Source: Clostridia bacterium
Lineage (GTDB): Bacteria; Bacillota; Clostridia; Oscillospirales; Acutalibacteraceae
Length of the DNA: 61,124 nucleotides
Direction: 5' to 3'
NCBI GenBank assembly: GCA_017399175.1
Contig: JAFQEE010000056.1
Location: 1-61,124 of the forward strand
In this document: positions 25,488-36,137 of the stretch, one piece after another
How positions within the stretch are numbered: the first letter of the stretch is position 1
How the letters are laid out: the number at the start of each line of letters is the position of its first letter
Made by a program: the position numbers and the translations under genes
Notes under the pieces: generated by a model
The model's input: only the letters and a program-made list of their open reading frames with translations
The model's database searches: none
What the model was told of the DNA's origin: nothing

Positions 25488-27632
25488 TTAATATGTTGCA
25501 GGAGCACCTGAACTTACATTTAAAGTTATAGATTCATTTGTTGAATATTTAGTAATACCGTCAGCATTTGGAATCTGAGATATAACGACACCATATGGAA
25601 CTGTCACACTTGGCTGTTTTACAGTTTCAACATTTTTAAATCCTGCATTTTTAAGTTTATCAATAGCCTCTTGTTCTCTCATTCCTTCAACATTTATCAA
25701 TACAACTTTATTTTCAAAGGTGATTTCTTCAACTTCAGTAATCACAGCAGGTTCTTGTGTAAAATCAACCTTACCCTTCTGAACTGGAGAATCATCAATA
25801 GTAATTGTATAATTGTTTTCAGAACCCGAACCTGACAATGTAAACTGCTTTGTTGCACCGTCAAGATAAAGTTCTTCTGATGTGTAGAAAAGAACACTAT
25901 TAAGATATATCTTTAAAATACCTGTCTTATTAACTGATGGTAATGTAACATAAACATCAACTGATGATGCAGGTGGAATACCGTTACTTACTGAAAAATC
26001 AATTTTTGAGCCAATAGGAACTTCAGTATCTTTTTCGACACTCTGCTGAACAACAATTCCTGCTTCAAGTTCACTATTAACTTCTGTAATTGTTCCAACT
26101 TCAAGGTCAACAGCATTAAGCGCTTGTTCAGCCGCTTCTTTTGATGAGCCTTGAATATCAGGCATTTTAACAGTTTCCTGAGTATCGGTTGCAATGTATA
26201 AAACAACCTCAGAACCAATTCTTACAGTCGAACCTATTTCCGGTGATGTTCTTACAACACAACCCGGTGTAACGGTATCTGAATATTCTGTAATAACAGT
26301 TGAAATAATACTTCTTGAATTAAGATAACTTTTTGCTTTTTCTTCTGTCATTCCAATTATTGATGCATCAAGTAAAATGCTATTTTTCTGTGCAATTGTC
26401 AATGTAATTGTAGAACCTTTTTTAACTTTTGTACTTGAGTCAGGGTCTTGTGTTATAACTGTACCGTCTTCTAAAGTAGAATTTTCTTCTATTTTAATTT
26501 CAAAATTGAAGATGTCAGTATATGTTTTAACATTTTCAATCTGGGTGTAATAATTAAAACCGGTAAAATTAGGAACTTCTACTTTCTGGTTACTTGTGCC
26601 CATCAAAATAGCACCTATTATAAGTGCTAAAACTATAATACCTGCAACAGCACCCATCATAACTGCCGTTGTTTTGTTCATAGCACTTTTTTCAGCTGTA
26701 TTATTTTCATTCACAACTCGCTGCTCTCTGTTAGGTACATTATTAGTTCTTATATATTTTGTTGGTTCACTATCAACAAAGTAGTTATAATCGAATTTAA
26801 CAGAAGGATTTCTCTTAAACTCGTTTATATCCATAAGCATTTCTGCAGCAGAACCATAACGACTATTTGGACTTTTCTGCATTGCTCTCATTGTAATCTG
26901 TTCAAGGCCTAATGGAATTGTAGGTACAATTTCACGAGGCAATTTAGGATCCTGCTGAAGTTGCATTATAGCAACAGACACAGCGCTGTCAGATTGAAAT
27001 GGTAACTGTCCTGTAAGCATTTCGTACATAACAACACCAACAGAATAGATATCTGCCTTATCATCAGTTACTTCGCCTCTTGCCTGTTCAGGGCTGATGT
27101 AGTGAACTGAACCAATTGCTTTATCTGATGTTGTATTTGAATCTGTACGGCTGAATCTTGCAATACCAAAGTCAGTAACCTTGATTGTACCGTCCTGAAG
27201 AAGTAATATGTTCTGTGGTTTAATGTCCTGATGAACAATTCCTTTATCATGAGCGTGTTGAAGTGCAGCAAGAATCTGTCCCATAAAATGGACTGCTTCT
27301 TTCCAGTTAATTGCACCCTGCTGTTCAATGTATTCTTTTAATGTAATTCCGTTAACATATTCCATTACAATATATTGAATTCGGTCACCAAAACTAACAT
27401 TAAAAACTCGAACAATATTCGGATGAGAAAGGACAGCAATAGCCTTTGATTCATTTTTAAATCTTCGTTTAAATTCTTCGTTAGAAAGATACTCATCTTT
27501 AAGAATTTTAATAGCAACAATTCTGTCGTCAATGTTATCGTATGCCTTATAAACAACAGCCATTCCGCCAACACCGATTATTTCCTTGATTTCATATCTT
27601 CCGTCAATTCTTTTGCCACAAAAATTATCCAT
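25488..27632 (-). CDS. prkC: PASTA-domain Ser/Thr protein kinase
   Basis: A 714-residue transmembrane Hanks-type kinase. Cytoplasmic kinase domain (1-270): GVGGMAVVYKA P-loop, VAIKIL lysine, catalytic loop VHQDIKPQN, DFGIARF, SPEQARG. A juxtamembrane linker and one helix (about 327-350) follow. Outside are PASTA repeats at about 355-420, 421-488 and 490-557, then a roughly 80-residue beta-rich insert without PASTA features, then a final PASTA repeat (about 643-708). PASTA domains bind muropeptides/lipid II and couple wall status to growth and spore germination. The catalytic loop reads HQD in place of HRD. It is paired with prpC, 22-23 bp upstream. Confidence 0.95.
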   Translation of the reverse strand: MDNFCGKRIDGRYEIKEIIGVGGMAVVYKAYDNIDDRIVAIKILKDEYLSNEEFKRRFKNESKAIAVLSHPNIVRVFNVSFGDRIQYIVMEYVNGITLKEYIEQQGAINWKEAVHFMGQILAALQHAHDKGIVHQDIKPQNILLLQDGTIKVTDFGIARFSRTDSNTTSDKAIGSVHYISPEQARGEVTDDKADIYSVGVVMYEMLTGQLPFQSDSAVSVAIMQLQQDPKLPREIVPTIPLGLEQITMRAMQKSPNSRYGSAAEMLMDINEFKRNPSVKFDYNYFVDSEPTKYIRTNNVPNREQRVVNENNTAEKSAMNKTTAVMMGAVAGIIVLALIIGAILMGTSNQKVEVPNFTGFNYYTQIENVKTYTDIFNFEIKIEENSTLEDGTVITQDPDSSTKVKKGSTITLTIAQKNSILLDASIIGMTEEKAKSYLNSRSIISTVITEYSDTVTPGCVVRTSPEIGSTVRIGSEVVLYIATDTQETVKMPDIQGSSKEAAEQALNAVDLEVGTITEVNSELEAGIVVQQSVEKDTEVPIGSKIDFSVSNGIPPASSVDVYVTLPSVNKTGILKIYLNSVLFYTSEELYLDGATKQFTLSGSGSENNYTITIDDSPVQKGKVDFTQEPAVITEVEEITFENKVVLINVEGMREQEAIDKLKNAGFKNVETVKQPSVTVPYGVVISQIPNADGITKYSTNESITLNVSSGAPATY

Positions 27633-27654
27633 AACTTATCTCCTTCCGTCCAAA

Positions 27655-28383
27655 TTAATACGACATTGTGACAACCGTAATATTGTCACCGCCACCGTTA
27701 CTGTTTGCTCGGTTAACCAATCTTTCAGCAAATTCATAAAACTTGTTATCATCTGTTAATTCATATATTTCCTGTGGTTCAACAAAATTAGTAAGACCGT
27801 CTGTACACAATATCAAAACTTCATTTTCCGAAATGAATTCCTGACAAAAATCAACACGAATATCGTCGTTAACACCTAAAGCTCTTGTTATAAGATTTTT
27901 TCTCGGGTCGTCTTTTGCTTCATCGGCAGTTAATTTGCCGCTGTCAACCATTTCCTGTACAAAAGAATGGTCTTTAGTCAACTGTGTAAGTTTTCCGTTA
28001 GATAAAATATATGCACGCGAATCACCAACATGGGCAATATAAACACATTCATCAGCAATAATAGCAACGACAACCGTTGTACCCATTCCTGTCAAATCTG
28101 AATCCGCCTGACCCATATCATACACACTAATATTTGCTGCAACAATAGCAGATGTGAGCATATTTTTAATAGATGTACCGCTCATACCCGCTCGATATGA
28201 TGATGAAATTCTTTTTGAAATAAGATTAACTGCAGTAGAACTTGCGTAGTTGCCACCTGCAACACCGCCCATACCGTCACAAACTACCGCCCAAGCAACT
28301 GAACCCGGTAATTCACCGGCAGCATATGAGTCCTGATTTGATGAACGAACAAGACCGATATCAGTTTTTGCTACAATTTTCAA
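27655..28383 (-). CDS. prpC: PP2C-type protein phosphatase PrpC/Stp
   Basis: About 242 residues; a metal-dependent Ser/Thr phosphatase that reverses PrkC phosphorylation. Motifs: TDIGLVRSSNQD at the N terminus, VCDGMGGVAGG, AHVGDSRAYI, LTKDHSFVQEM, LCTDGLTNFV and GGGDNITVV at the end. A GTG at 28392 overlaps the rlmN stop, but GGTGGGTGAG then sits on it. TTG 28383 gives the ribosome site a normal distance and the usual family start (MKIVAKTDIG), so I prefer TTG; the GTG start remains possible. Confidence 0.93.
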   Translation of the reverse strand: MKIVAKTDIGLVRSSNQDSYAAGELPGSVAWAVVCDGMGGVAGGNYASSTAVNLISKRISSSYRAGMSGTSIKNMLTSAIVAANISVYDMGQADSDLTGMGTTVVVAIIADECVYIAHVGDSRAYILSNGKLTQLTKDHSFVQEMVDSGKLTADEAKDDPRKNLITRALGVNDDIRVDFCQEFISENEVLILCTDGLTNFVEPQEIYELTDDNKFYEFAERLVNRANSNGGGDNITVVTMSY

Positions 28384-28388
28384 TATAC

Positions 28389-29423
28389 TCACCCACCTTT
28401 CTTTTTAGATGCTCTTAATTGTCCGCAAGAAGCATTTATATCACTGCCAAGTGTTCTTCGAACTGTCGCAGTAATACCTCTTGATGACAAAATATCTATA
28501 AATCTTTTCTGTCTTTCAACAGAACTTTTTATATAATTTGTTTCACGGACATTATTGACAGGAATAAGATTGACGTGACATAAAATATTTTTTAATCTGT
28601 CAGCTAATTCATAAGCACACTCATCACTATCATTAACGCCTTTAATCATTGCATATTCAAATGATATTCTGCGACTTGTCGTATCGGCATAATACTTACA
28701 GGCTTTTAATAATTCATCTGTTTTATAAACCTTATTCACAGGCATTGATTGATTACGAATATTATCGTTCGGTGCATGTAATGAAACAGATAAAGTAAGA
28801 CCTAATTTTTCTTCAGCCAATTCATAGATTTTAGGAACAATACCACAGGTCGATAATGAAATATGTCGCATACTCATATTCTGACCTTTTTCATGGGTGA
28901 TAAGTCCAAGCATTTTCATTACATTATCATAGTTATCAAGTGGCTCACCTGTACCCATAAGCACAAGATGATTTATTTTAACATTTAAATCTTTCTGTGC
29001 AGTATAAATTTCAGAAAGCATTTCACCTGTTGAAAGCTGTCTAACAAATCCACCAATAGCAGAAGCACAAAATGTACATCCCATTTTACAGCCAACTTGT
29101 GTTGAAATACAAATCGAATAACCATATTTATATTTCATAACAACGCTTTCAACATATTCACCATCAGCAAGTGTAAAAAGATATTTAACCGTATCATCAA
29201 TTTTTGAAACAAGTTTTGTATTGATTACACAGTTATTAAAATAAAAATATTCATTTAATTTTGCTCGCATATCTTTTGAAATATTTGTCATTTCATCAAA
29301 TGATGAAACACATTTTTCATGAATCCATGAAAAAATCTGATTGACTCTGAACTTTGGAAAACCAAGTTCAATTATTTCATCTGCAAGCTCATCATAACTT
29401 AATGAACGAATATCTTTAAGCAT
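28389..29423 (-). CDS. rlmN: Dual-specificity 23S rRNA/tRNA adenine-C2 methyltransferase RlmN
   Basis: A 344-residue radical-SAM enzyme. CKMGCTFC supplies the CxxxCxxC cluster ligands, GEPLDNYDNV is the GEP motif, and the conserved cysteines of RlmN are present (one near 118, one at the end in ASCGQLR). It methylates C2 of A2503 in 23S rRNA and A37 of some tRNAs. It lies 5 bp behind rsmB and meets prpC directly. Confidence 0.95.
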   Translation of the reverse strand: MLKDIRSLSYDELADEIIELGFPKFRVNQIFSWIHEKCVSSFDEMTNISKDMRAKLNEYFYFNNCVINTKLVSKIDDTVKYLFTLADGEYVESVVMKYKYGYSICISTQVGCKMGCTFCASAIGGFVRQLSTGEMLSEIYTAQKDLNVKINHLVLMGTGEPLDNYDNVMKMLGLITHEKGQNMSMRHISLSTCGIVPKIYELAEEKLGLTLSVSLHAPNDNIRNQSMPVNKVYKTDELLKACKYYADTTSRRISFEYAMIKGVNDSDECAYELADRLKNILCHVNLIPVNNVRETNYIKSSVERQKRFIDILSSRGITATVRRTLGSDINASCGQLRASKKKGG

Positions 29424-29428
29424 CAGTT

Positions 29429-30694
29429 TTATTCCTTAATCAATTTAGCATAGAAAAATCCATCAGAATTGTGACAAGGCTCAACAGTAACCATACCACC
29501 ATTTTTAAATTCCTTATGTTCATTTAAAAATCTTTCACAAACATTCTGATTTTCTTTTTTACTTAAAGAACAAGTTGAGTACATAAGCACCCCTTTATCC
29601 TTCAAGTACAATGAAGCATTATTTAGAATATTATATTGCAATTCACATAATTTGTCAATAAATCCAAAGTCCTTGTACTTAATCTCAGGCTTTCGTCTTA
29701 TAACGCCAAGACCTGCACAAGGCACATCGCAAAGTATTTTATCAGCTTTTGGCAAATCAGGATTAAATATTGATGCATCTCCTATTTGTACATTAATGAT
29801 ATTTATACCTAATCGTTTTGCACCATCATCAATAAGCTTGATTTTGTGGTCGTACAAATCAAAAGCGTAAATTTCACCATTGTTTCCCATTAACTGTGCC
29901 ATAGTAAATGATTTTCCACCCGGTGCTGCACACATATCAAATACAATATCACCTTTTTTTGGTGCAAGGTCGCTAATACATTGTTGTGATGCTAAATCTT
30001 GTGCGTGGAAAAAGCCTTTTTCATAGCATTTTGATTTAAATACAGACATTCCATCTATAATTTCCAATGAAGAGTCATTATCATCGCTTATTTTAGCAAT
30101 AATATTCTCTTTTTTTAACTCACAAACAAGTTCTTCAGGTGAGATTTTTAAGGTATTTACTCTGATAAATAATGGAACAGCACCTACGGATTCTTCTAAT
30201 ATTTTTTCAGTATATGTAAGTCCATAATCATCAACAAATTGTGAAACAAGAGATTCAGGACATGAATATGCAATACTTAAATCATATATTTTGTTATCAG
30301 TTTGAGGTAATTTAATTTCTGTTGAAGATACTTTCCTTAAAACAGAGTTAATAAGACCTGATGCAAAGCCACACTTTGATTTTTTTGAAAGCTTGACACT
30401 TTCATTAACAGCAGCAGACACAGGAATTTTATCCATAAATTTAAGCTGATAAACACCCATTCTTAAAATAGTAAGAACTTGAGGATTTAATTTCTTGATA
30501 GGTTGAGTTAAAAACTGTGAGAGAATATAATCAAGCGTTATTTTGCGTTCAAGAACTCCATAAACCAATGCACAAACAAAAGAAGATGATGTTGCTTCAT
30601 GTTTTGTAAGAAGTGTGTCAAGAGTTATATTAGAATATGCTTTATCATGTTCAATTTTACTTAGAATTTTAAAAGCTAATAATCTGTCGTCCAT
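29429..30694 (-). CDS. rsmB: 16S rRNA m5C967 methyltransferase RsmB
   Basis: A 421-residue protein with an N-terminal NusB-like RNA-binding domain (about 1-135; GVYQLKFMDKIPVSAAVNES in pieces) and a C-terminal Rossmann methyltransferase. FDMCAAPGGKSF binds SAM, DVPCAGLG is motif IV, and MYSTCSLSKKEN carries the catalytic Cys. It methylates C967 of 16S rRNA. It is in the conserved fmt-rsmB-rlmN order, with the YugP-like protease gene inserted between fmt and rsmB. Confidence 0.94.
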   Translation of the reverse strand: MDDRLLAFKILSKIEHDKAYSNITLDTLLTKHEATSSSFVCALVYGVLERKITLDYILSQFLTQPIKKLNPQVLTILRMGVYQLKFMDKIPVSAAVNESVKLSKKSKCGFASGLINSVLRKVSSTEIKLPQTDNKIYDLSIAYSCPESLVSQFVDDYGLTYTEKILEESVGAVPLFIRVNTLKISPEELVCELKKENIIAKISDDNDSSLEIIDGMSVFKSKCYEKGFFHAQDLASQQCISDLAPKKGDIVFDMCAAPGGKSFTMAQLMGNNGEIYAFDLYDHKIKLIDDGAKRLGINIINVQIGDASIFNPDLPKADKILCDVPCAGLGVIRRKPEIKYKDFGFIDKLCELQYNILNNASLYLKDKGVLMYSTCSLSKKENQNVCERFLNEHKEFKNGGMVTVEPCHNSDGFFYAKLIKE

Positions 30695-30696
30695 AT

Positions 30697-31404
30697 TTAA
30701 TCTCTTCTTCTGTTAATAGTCAAAATAAGTCGTAACAAACTTGCAACACTTACTGCAAGAGAAGCAACATAAGTCATTGCAGCTGCAGAAAGAACACTTT
30801 TTGCACCTTTTTTCTCTTCATCACTTAAAATGTCAACATCACTAATAACATTTAGCGCTCTCTTACTTGCGTTAAATTCAACAGGTAATGTGATAAGCTG
30901 GAATATAACAGCAAATGAAAAGAAAATCACACCAGCCATAGCTAAAGGTCCAAAGTTAAGAAAATACCCGATTATGGCAAGAGGAACACCTAATTTTGAG
31001 CCTAAATTTGCCAACGGAAGAACCTTATTTCTTAATTTTATCGGAACATAACTTTGTGCATACTGTGCGGCATGACCTGCTTCATGACAAGCAACTCCGA
31101 TAGCAGCAACAGATGTTGAATTATAAACATTGTCCGATAACCTGATTACATTTGTTCTTGGGTCAAAGTGGTCAGTAAGATTACCTGATACACGCTCAAT
31201 TTGCACATTAGTAATTCCATAATAGCGAAGAACTTCAAAAGCAGCCTGTGCACCTGTGATTCTTCGACTTGACATCACTTTTGAATATCGTTTAAATGAT
31301 GAATTAACTCTTGCTGATGCAATCATAGAAAGAATTATCATTGGTAAAACTAAAATAATATAATAATAGTTCGACATATAGTAATATGAAAAATAACCGT
31401 TCAT
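30697..31404 (-). CDS. Zinc membrane metallopeptidase, YugP family
   Basis: A 235-residue integral membrane protein. A hydrophobic N-terminal helix (about 12-28) and a zinc-binding HEAGHAAQY near residue 106 (HExxH) are followed by two or three hydrophobic segments (about 135-165 and 205-228). This is the YugP / DUF2268-like neutral zinc metallopeptidase family, common in Clostridia between fmt and rsmB. Its substrate is unknown. It is tightly packed with both neighbours (2 bp gaps). Confidence 0.88.
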   Translation of the reverse strand: MNGYFSYYYMSNYYYIILVLPMIILSMIASARVNSSFKRYSKVMSSRRITGAQAAFEVLRYYGITNVQIERVSGNLTDHFDPRTNVIRLSDNVYNSTSVAAIGVACHEAGHAAQYAQSYVPIKLRNKVLPLANLGSKLGVPLAIIGYFLNFGPLAMAGVIFFSFAVIFQLITLPVEFNASKRALNVISDVDILSDEEKKGAKSVLSAAAMTYVASLAVSVASLLRLILTINRRRD

Positions 31405-31406
31405 TT

Positions 31407-32339
31407 TTATTCTCCTAATACTGTTCCTATCTCAATTTTATGACCTCTTAAGAAACTTGCTGTATCAGTTTTTCTTTTTCCTTCTGCCTGAATTTCAAGA
31501 ATTTCAACACAATTTCCGTCACCACACATAACAACAAGTCTGTTATTATTATCGACAATTTCTCCACATTTTCCATTAAATTTTTCAGAAACTTTTTGGG
31601 ATTTATGGATTTTATATGTTTTACCGTTAATTTTTGTTGTTGCAACAGGCCAAGGATAAAGTCCACGAACAAGATTATGAACATCTTTAGCAGATTTTGA
31701 AAAATCAACAGGACAAAGTTCCTTTGAAAGCATTGAAGCATATGTGGATTTTGAATCATCTTGTTTAATAGAATTCAATGTACCATTCTTTACGCTGTCA
31801 ATTGTTTTCATTAAAACATTGGCACCCATCTCTGAAAGTGCGTCAAAAAGTTCACCTGCATTCATATCATCAGGAATGCTCATTGTTTCAGTCATAAGAA
31901 CATCACCTGAATCAATTCCTATGTCCATTTGTTGAGCAGTTACACCTGTAATTTCATCACCATTGATGATGCTCCATTGAATTGGTGCAGCACCACGAAG
32001 ATGTGGTAATAAAGACGCATGAATATTAATACAACCATATTGTACACTTTCAAGAATTTCTTTAGGAAGTATTTTTCCAAAAGCAACAACAACAATCAAA
32101 TCAGCATTTAATGAGTTGATTATTTCAAGTGCTGTACCATCCCTCATTGTTACCGGCTGAAACACCTGTAAGTTATTTTCAACAGCACACACTTTTACAG
32201 GAGGAGGTGCTAATTCATAACCTCTTCCCTTTGGTTTATCAGGTTGAGTAAAAACACCAACAACTTCATTATCGCTTTCTATCAACGCCTTTAAACACGG
32301 AACAGCAAAATCAGGTGTTCCCATAAAAATAATACGCAT
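31407..32339 (-). CDS. fmt: Methionyl-tRNA formyltransferase
   Basis: A 310-residue enzyme that formylates initiator Met-tRNA from 10-formyl-THF. MRIIFMGTPDFAVPCL at the start, the SLLPHLRGAAPIQW catalytic segment (His and nearby Asn in NIHASLLP) and the IDSGDVL motif are present. A C-terminal OB-like domain (about 205-305) binds tRNA. It is followed closely by the protease gene and preceded by def, the classic def-fmt pair. Confidence 0.96.
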   Translation of the reverse strand: MRIIFMGTPDFAVPCLKALIESDNEVVGVFTQPDKPKGRGYELAPPPVKVCAVENNLQVFQPVTMRDGTALEIINSLNADLIVVVAFGKILPKEILESVQYGCINIHASLLPHLRGAAPIQWSIINGDEITGVTAQQMDIGIDSGDVLMTETMSIPDDMNAGELFDALSEMGANVLMKTIDSVKNGTLNSIKQDDSKSTYASMLSKELCPVDFSKSAKDVHNLVRGLYPWPVATTKINGKTYKIHKSQKVSEKFNGKCGEIVDNNNRLVVMCGDGNCVEILEIQAEGKRKTDTASFLRGHKIEIGTVLGE

Positions 32340-32347
32340 TGTTACAA

Positions 32348-32818
32348 TCAGTCCTTACAAAATTTTTCAATTTCATCTTTTGATGCTAGTTTATCAATAT
32401 ATAAAACACCATCAAGATGGTCAATTTCGTGACAAAATGCTTTTGCTTTTAATTCAGTACCTTTGTAAACACACCAATTACCATTTCTGTTCTGTGCTTT
32501 TACCTTAACTGTCATAGGTCTAATTGTTGTACCTTGTTTGCCCGGTAAAGATAAGCAACCCTCGGCACTACATTGAACACCTTCGGTTTCTAATATTTCA
32601 GGATTAATAAGTTCCATTAATCCGTCACCAACATTTATTACAACAACTCTTTTAAGAATGCCAACCTGAACAGCTGCAAGTCCGACACCTTCAGCCTTTT
32701 CCATTGTTTCTTTCATATCATCAAGTAATTGCCATAATTTTTCATCAAAACTTTCAACCACACGACTTTTCTTTCTTAAAATCGGGTCATTTTCTGTTCT
32801 TATATTTCTAATAGCCAT
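32348..32818 (-). CDS. def: Peptide deformylase
   Basis: A 156-residue metalloenzyme removing N-formyl groups from nascent proteins. All three signature motifs are present: [10 protein letters not shown] (motif 1; Val where GxGLAAPQ has Pro), EGCLSLPG (motif 2, metal Cys) and HEIDHLDG (motif 3, metal His pair and Glu). A longer in-frame extension is rejected because ATG 32818 has AAGGAGAAC upstream and starts the family-typical MAIRNI. Confidence 0.95.
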   Translation of the reverse strand: MAIRNIRTENDPILRKKSRVVESFDEKLWQLLDDMKETMEKAEGVGLAAVQVGILKRVVVINVGDGLMELINPEILETEGVQCSAEGCLSLPGKQGTTIRPMTVKVKAQNRNGNWCVYKGTELKAKAFCHEIDHLDGVLYIDKLASKDEIEKFCKD

Positions 32819-32828
32819 TTTGTTCTCC

Positions 32829-35282
32829 TTAAAAAATACTTTCAGGGTTAATATCAGCATATACTGTAACATTATTATGATTTTTGTCTTTTTCAAAAGT
32901 AATCATAATTTCACGAATCATTTCCCTGAATAATTTGTCATTTTTACATTTTATGATAATTCTGTTTCTGTATTTCCCGCCGATTTTAAGAATTCTCGGT
33001 GCGACAGGACCTAATACAATTATTTTATTATCCGCATATTTTTCTGAATGAATTTTCTTTAATAACATTAAAAAGTCATTTGCAGATTTATTAACTGAAT
33101 ATTCATTTTCAGAAGTAAATCCGATAACGCATAAATCACAATATGGTGGATAAATCATACTGTTTCTTATCATTATTTCACTGTCATAAAAAGAATCATA
33201 ATCCTGGTCTTTTGCCATACAGATAATTTCACTATCAGGAAAAGCAGTCTGTATAAACGCTTTACCCGGATACTCTCCTCTACCGCTTCTACCGACAACC
33301 TGAGTTATTAAATCAAAGGCTCTTTCTCCGCTTTTATAATCATCATTAAAGAGCATCTGGTCAACATTTAAAACACCAACAAGTGTTACATTGGGAAAAT
33401 TTAGTCCCTTTGCAACCATTTGTGTGCCGATTAAAATGTCGTATTCACCATTTTCAAAGCTTTTGAAGTATTTTTCATAGGAATATCGGGAAGATGTTGT
33501 ATCAGCATCCATACGCAAAATACGAGCATTCGGAACAATCAAATTGAGTTCTTCTTCAAGTTTTTGTGTTCCCATTCCTTTGAATTTAACTGTATCGTTA
33601 CTGCAATTATTGCATTTAACTGAAAAAGGCACTGAATAACCGCAATAGTGACACATTAATCTGTTATTTTTTATGTGATATGTGAGTGATATACTACAAT
33701 TAGGACAAGAATTAACCGTTCCACACTCACTGCATGAAGCATATGTATTATATCCTCTTCTATTAAGCAAAAGAATAGTTTGTTTATGGTTTTTATAGTT
33801 CTCACAAATTTCATCAGCAAGATGTTTGCTGACATTTTCAAGAACCATATCACTTTGATACGTTGTATCAATCAGCTCTACATCAGGCAAAACAGCATTA
33901 CCAAATCTTTCTGATAATTTAAATAAGGAATACATACCTGATTTAGCCTTTGTATATGTATCAATAGATGGTGTAGCAGAAGAAAGTAATAATAAACCAT
34001 TATGACAGCCTACACGATATTGAGCAACTTCTTTTGCATGATATCGTGGAGTCATTTCAGATTTATATGTATGTTCCTGTTCTTCATCAATAATTATAAG
34101 TCCAAGTTTTTCAAAGGGAGCAAAAACGGCGGAACGAGTTCCGATTGCAATCTGTGCTTCCCCTCTTTTTATTCTTTTCCACTCATCAAGTCGTTGTCCC
34201 ATAGAAAGTGAACTGTGAAAAACAGCAACTTTGTCACCATATCTTTTATAGAACAACGAAAGCATTTGTGGAGTTAAGGAAATCTCCGGAATCATTACTA
34301 TAATCCCTTTATCAGACTTTATAACTTCATCAATCAGTTTAAGATAAACCTGTGTTTTACCACTTCCTGTTACACCATATAACAATGCACCCTTTGGTGC
34401 GGAATCATTATAAAGTGATAAAAGACCATTAAAGGCATTATTCTGTTCGTCTGATAAAATTATTTCATTCGCATCACATTCAAAAGTATCATCATATGGT
34501 GTTCGTAAAACTTCGTCGTCATATAATTCGATAACACCTTTTTGTTCAAGTGCAGTTATAACGGCAACAGAAAAACCTGTAAAATAACAAAGTTCTTTAA
34601 CGGACGCAGTACCAATATCGTTAAGTATATTAACAACTTCTTTTTGCTTTTTAGTCAGTGAATTGATAATCTCATCATTATCATCAAGATTAATTTTAAG
34701 ACTAACCATTTTGACCGTTGAATCGTTAATTCTGCGTTGTGTATCAACATTACGAAGAAGAATACCCTCGTCAACCATTTTGTCAAGAAGTGATGTTTTT
34801 TTTAGTTCACATACTGCAATTATTCTGTCAGACTTTGTAAAACCTTTTTTGTCTTTTAAAAATTTATATACTTCAGTTTCTTTTTCACCTGAAACAACAC
34901 CTGAAAATTCAGGATTTACAGCATATAAAATATTAACTGATAAGGAAAGTCCCAATGGTAAAAAAAGTTTACACGCATCAAAATAAGTACAAAAGTACCT
35001 GTCATGAATAAAATGAGCAGTTTTCAGCATTTCTCTTGATAATAATGGTTCATCATCTATAATAGAAGAAATACTTTTAAGTTTTTTTGTTGGAATAACA
35101 CCTGATTCAACAGAAAAAACAATTCCAACACGTTTTTTTGAAGAATTACCAAACTGTACTAAAACTCTTTTACCGGGTGATATTTCTGTACATAAAAAAT
35201 CGGGGACAGAATAATCGAATAACATATCAAAAGAATATGCTGTGTTTTCAACAGCAACTTTTGCAACAGTTAAAAGTCCCAT
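32829..35282 (-). CDS. priA: Primosomal replication-restart helicase PriA
   Basis: An 817-residue SF2 helicase with the N-terminal 3'-DNA-binding domain (1-100), winged helix, [12 protein letters not shown] (Walker A), [11 protein letters not shown] (DEEH motif II) and [10 protein letters not shown] cysteine-rich zinc segment is inserted in the helicase (CSECG, CPNC, CHYCG, CNNC), followed by GTQMVAKG and QVVGRSGRG. It reloads replication at stalled forks. In B. subtilis coaBC lies between rpoZ and priA; here only a 38-bp gap remains. Confidence 0.96.
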   Translation of the reverse strand: MGLLTVAKVAVENTAYSFDMLFDYSVPDFLCTEISPGKRVLVQFGNSSKKRVGIVFSVESGVIPTKKLKSISSIIDDEPLLSREMLKTAHFIHDRYFCTYFDACKLFLPLGLSLSVNILYAVNPEFSGVVSGEKETEVYKFLKDKKGFTKSDRIIAVCELKKTSLLDKMVDEGILLRNVDTQRRINDSTVKMVSLKINLDDNDEIINSLTKKQKEVVNILNDIGTASVKELCYFTGFSVAVITALEQKGVIELYDDEVLRTPYDDTFECDANEIILSDEQNNAFNGLLSLYNDSAPKGALLYGVTGSGKTQVYLKLIDEVIKSDKGIIVMIPEISLTPQMLSLFYKRYGDKVAVFHSSLSMGQRLDEWKRIKRGEAQIAIGTRSAVFAPFEKLGLIIIDEEQEHTYKSEMTPRYHAKEVAQYRVGCHNGLLLLSSATPSIDTYTKAKSGMYSLFKLSERFGNAVLPDVELIDTTYQSDMVLENVSKHLADEICENYKNHKQTILLLNRRGYNTYASCSECGTVNSCPNCSISLTYHIKNNRLMCHYCGYSVPFSVKCNNCSNDTVKFKGMGTQKLEEELNLIVPNARILRMDADTTSSRYSYEKYFKSFENGEYDILIGTQMVAKGLNFPNVTLVGVLNVDQMLFNDDYKSGERAFDLITQVVGRSGRGEYPGKAFIQTAFPDSEIICMAKDQDYDSFYDSEIMIRNSMIYPPYCDLCVIGFTSENEYSVNKSANDFLMLLKKIHSEKYADNKIIVLGPVAPRILKIGGKYRNRIIIKCKNDKLFREMIREIMITFEKDKNHNNVTVYADINPESIF

Positions 35283-35320
35283 ACATCTGCCCCTCCTTAT
35301 TTTGATTTATTAAATTGTAA

Positions 35321-35530
35321 TTAGATATTACGAATTTCTTCTGGTTCAACAACCTGGAATTTACCGCTAATAATTTCGTCTAAAGCAATGCTTACAGGCT
35401 TATCGTTAAGAATTTCTTCATTTTCCTGTGCTTCGCTTGAAATTTCTCTTGCTCTTTTAGCAACTGCAGAAACAAGTGAATAACGGCTTGTACGATTTTT
35501 AAGTACATTTCTTAAATCAGGATTAAACAT
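35321..35530 (-). CDS. rpoZ: RNA polymerase omega subunit
   Basis: A 69-residue protein with the omega core RYSLVSAVAKRAREI and DKPVSIALDEIISGKF. It assists assembly of beta prime into RNA polymerase. Length is normal. It overlaps gmk by 8 bp; gmk-rpoZ adjacency is nearly universal in Bacillota. Confidence 0.93.
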   Translation of the reverse strand: MFNPDLRNVLKNRTSRYSLVSAVAKRAREISSEAQENEEILNDKPVSIALDEIISGKFQVVEPEEIRNI

Positions 35531-36137
35531 TATCTATTACCTCGCTTATAAAATTATTCATTCTTTTATGTGAAAAATCGAGAGCTTTGATGATAGTTAA
35601 AACATCATCAGATGCACTATCGATATCTTCATTTATTACAAAATAGTCATAATCTACACTCTTATGTATTTCATCACGAGCAATTTCAAGGCGTCGTTGG
35701 ATATCTTCTTCATCCTCCGTACCTCTTGAACGAAGTCTTTGTTCTAAAACTTCCATTGATGGTGGTAATAAGAATATACCAACTGAATCAGGATACATTT
35801 CTTTAATGTTTTTTGCACCCTGTACTTCAATCTTTAATATTACAGTTTTACCTTCACTAAGCCATTTGTCAACAGGCGCTTTTGGTGTTCCATACATATT
35901 TGCACCATACTGTGCATATTCAAGAACTTCACCATTTGAAACCATTTCCTCAAATTTTGGGAATGTGATAAAATAATAATCTTTTCCGTCAGTTTCATCT
36001 TCTCTTATTTTTCTTGTTGTTAATGAAGTTGACTTCTGCAAACTTTTATCCTTATTCAGTACCACATTAAGAACTGTATCTTTACCAACTCCTGACGGAC
36101 CTGAAAAAAGAACAAGCATACCCTCTTTATTCGCCAT
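35523..36137 (-). CDS. gmk: Guanylate kinase
   Basis: A 204-residue nucleotide kinase converting GMP to GDP. FSGPSGVGKDTVLN is the P-loop (Asp-Thr rather than Ser-Thr), LTTRKIREDE and GKDYYFI the GMP-binding parts, and VQGAKNIKEMYPD the Walker B region. It overlaps remA by 11 bp and rpoZ by 8 bp, so the three are one translational block. Confidence 0.95.
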   Translation of the reverse strand: MANKEGMLVLFSGPSGVGKDTVLNVVLNKDKSLQKSTSLTTRKIREDETDGKDYYFITFPKFEEMVSNGEVLEYAQYGANMYGTPKAPVDKWLSEGKTVILKIEVQGAKNIKEMYPDSVGIFLLPPSMEVLEQRLRSRGTEDEEDIQRRLEIARDEIHKSVDYDYFVINEDIDSASDDVLTIIKALDFSHKRMNNFISEVIDNV

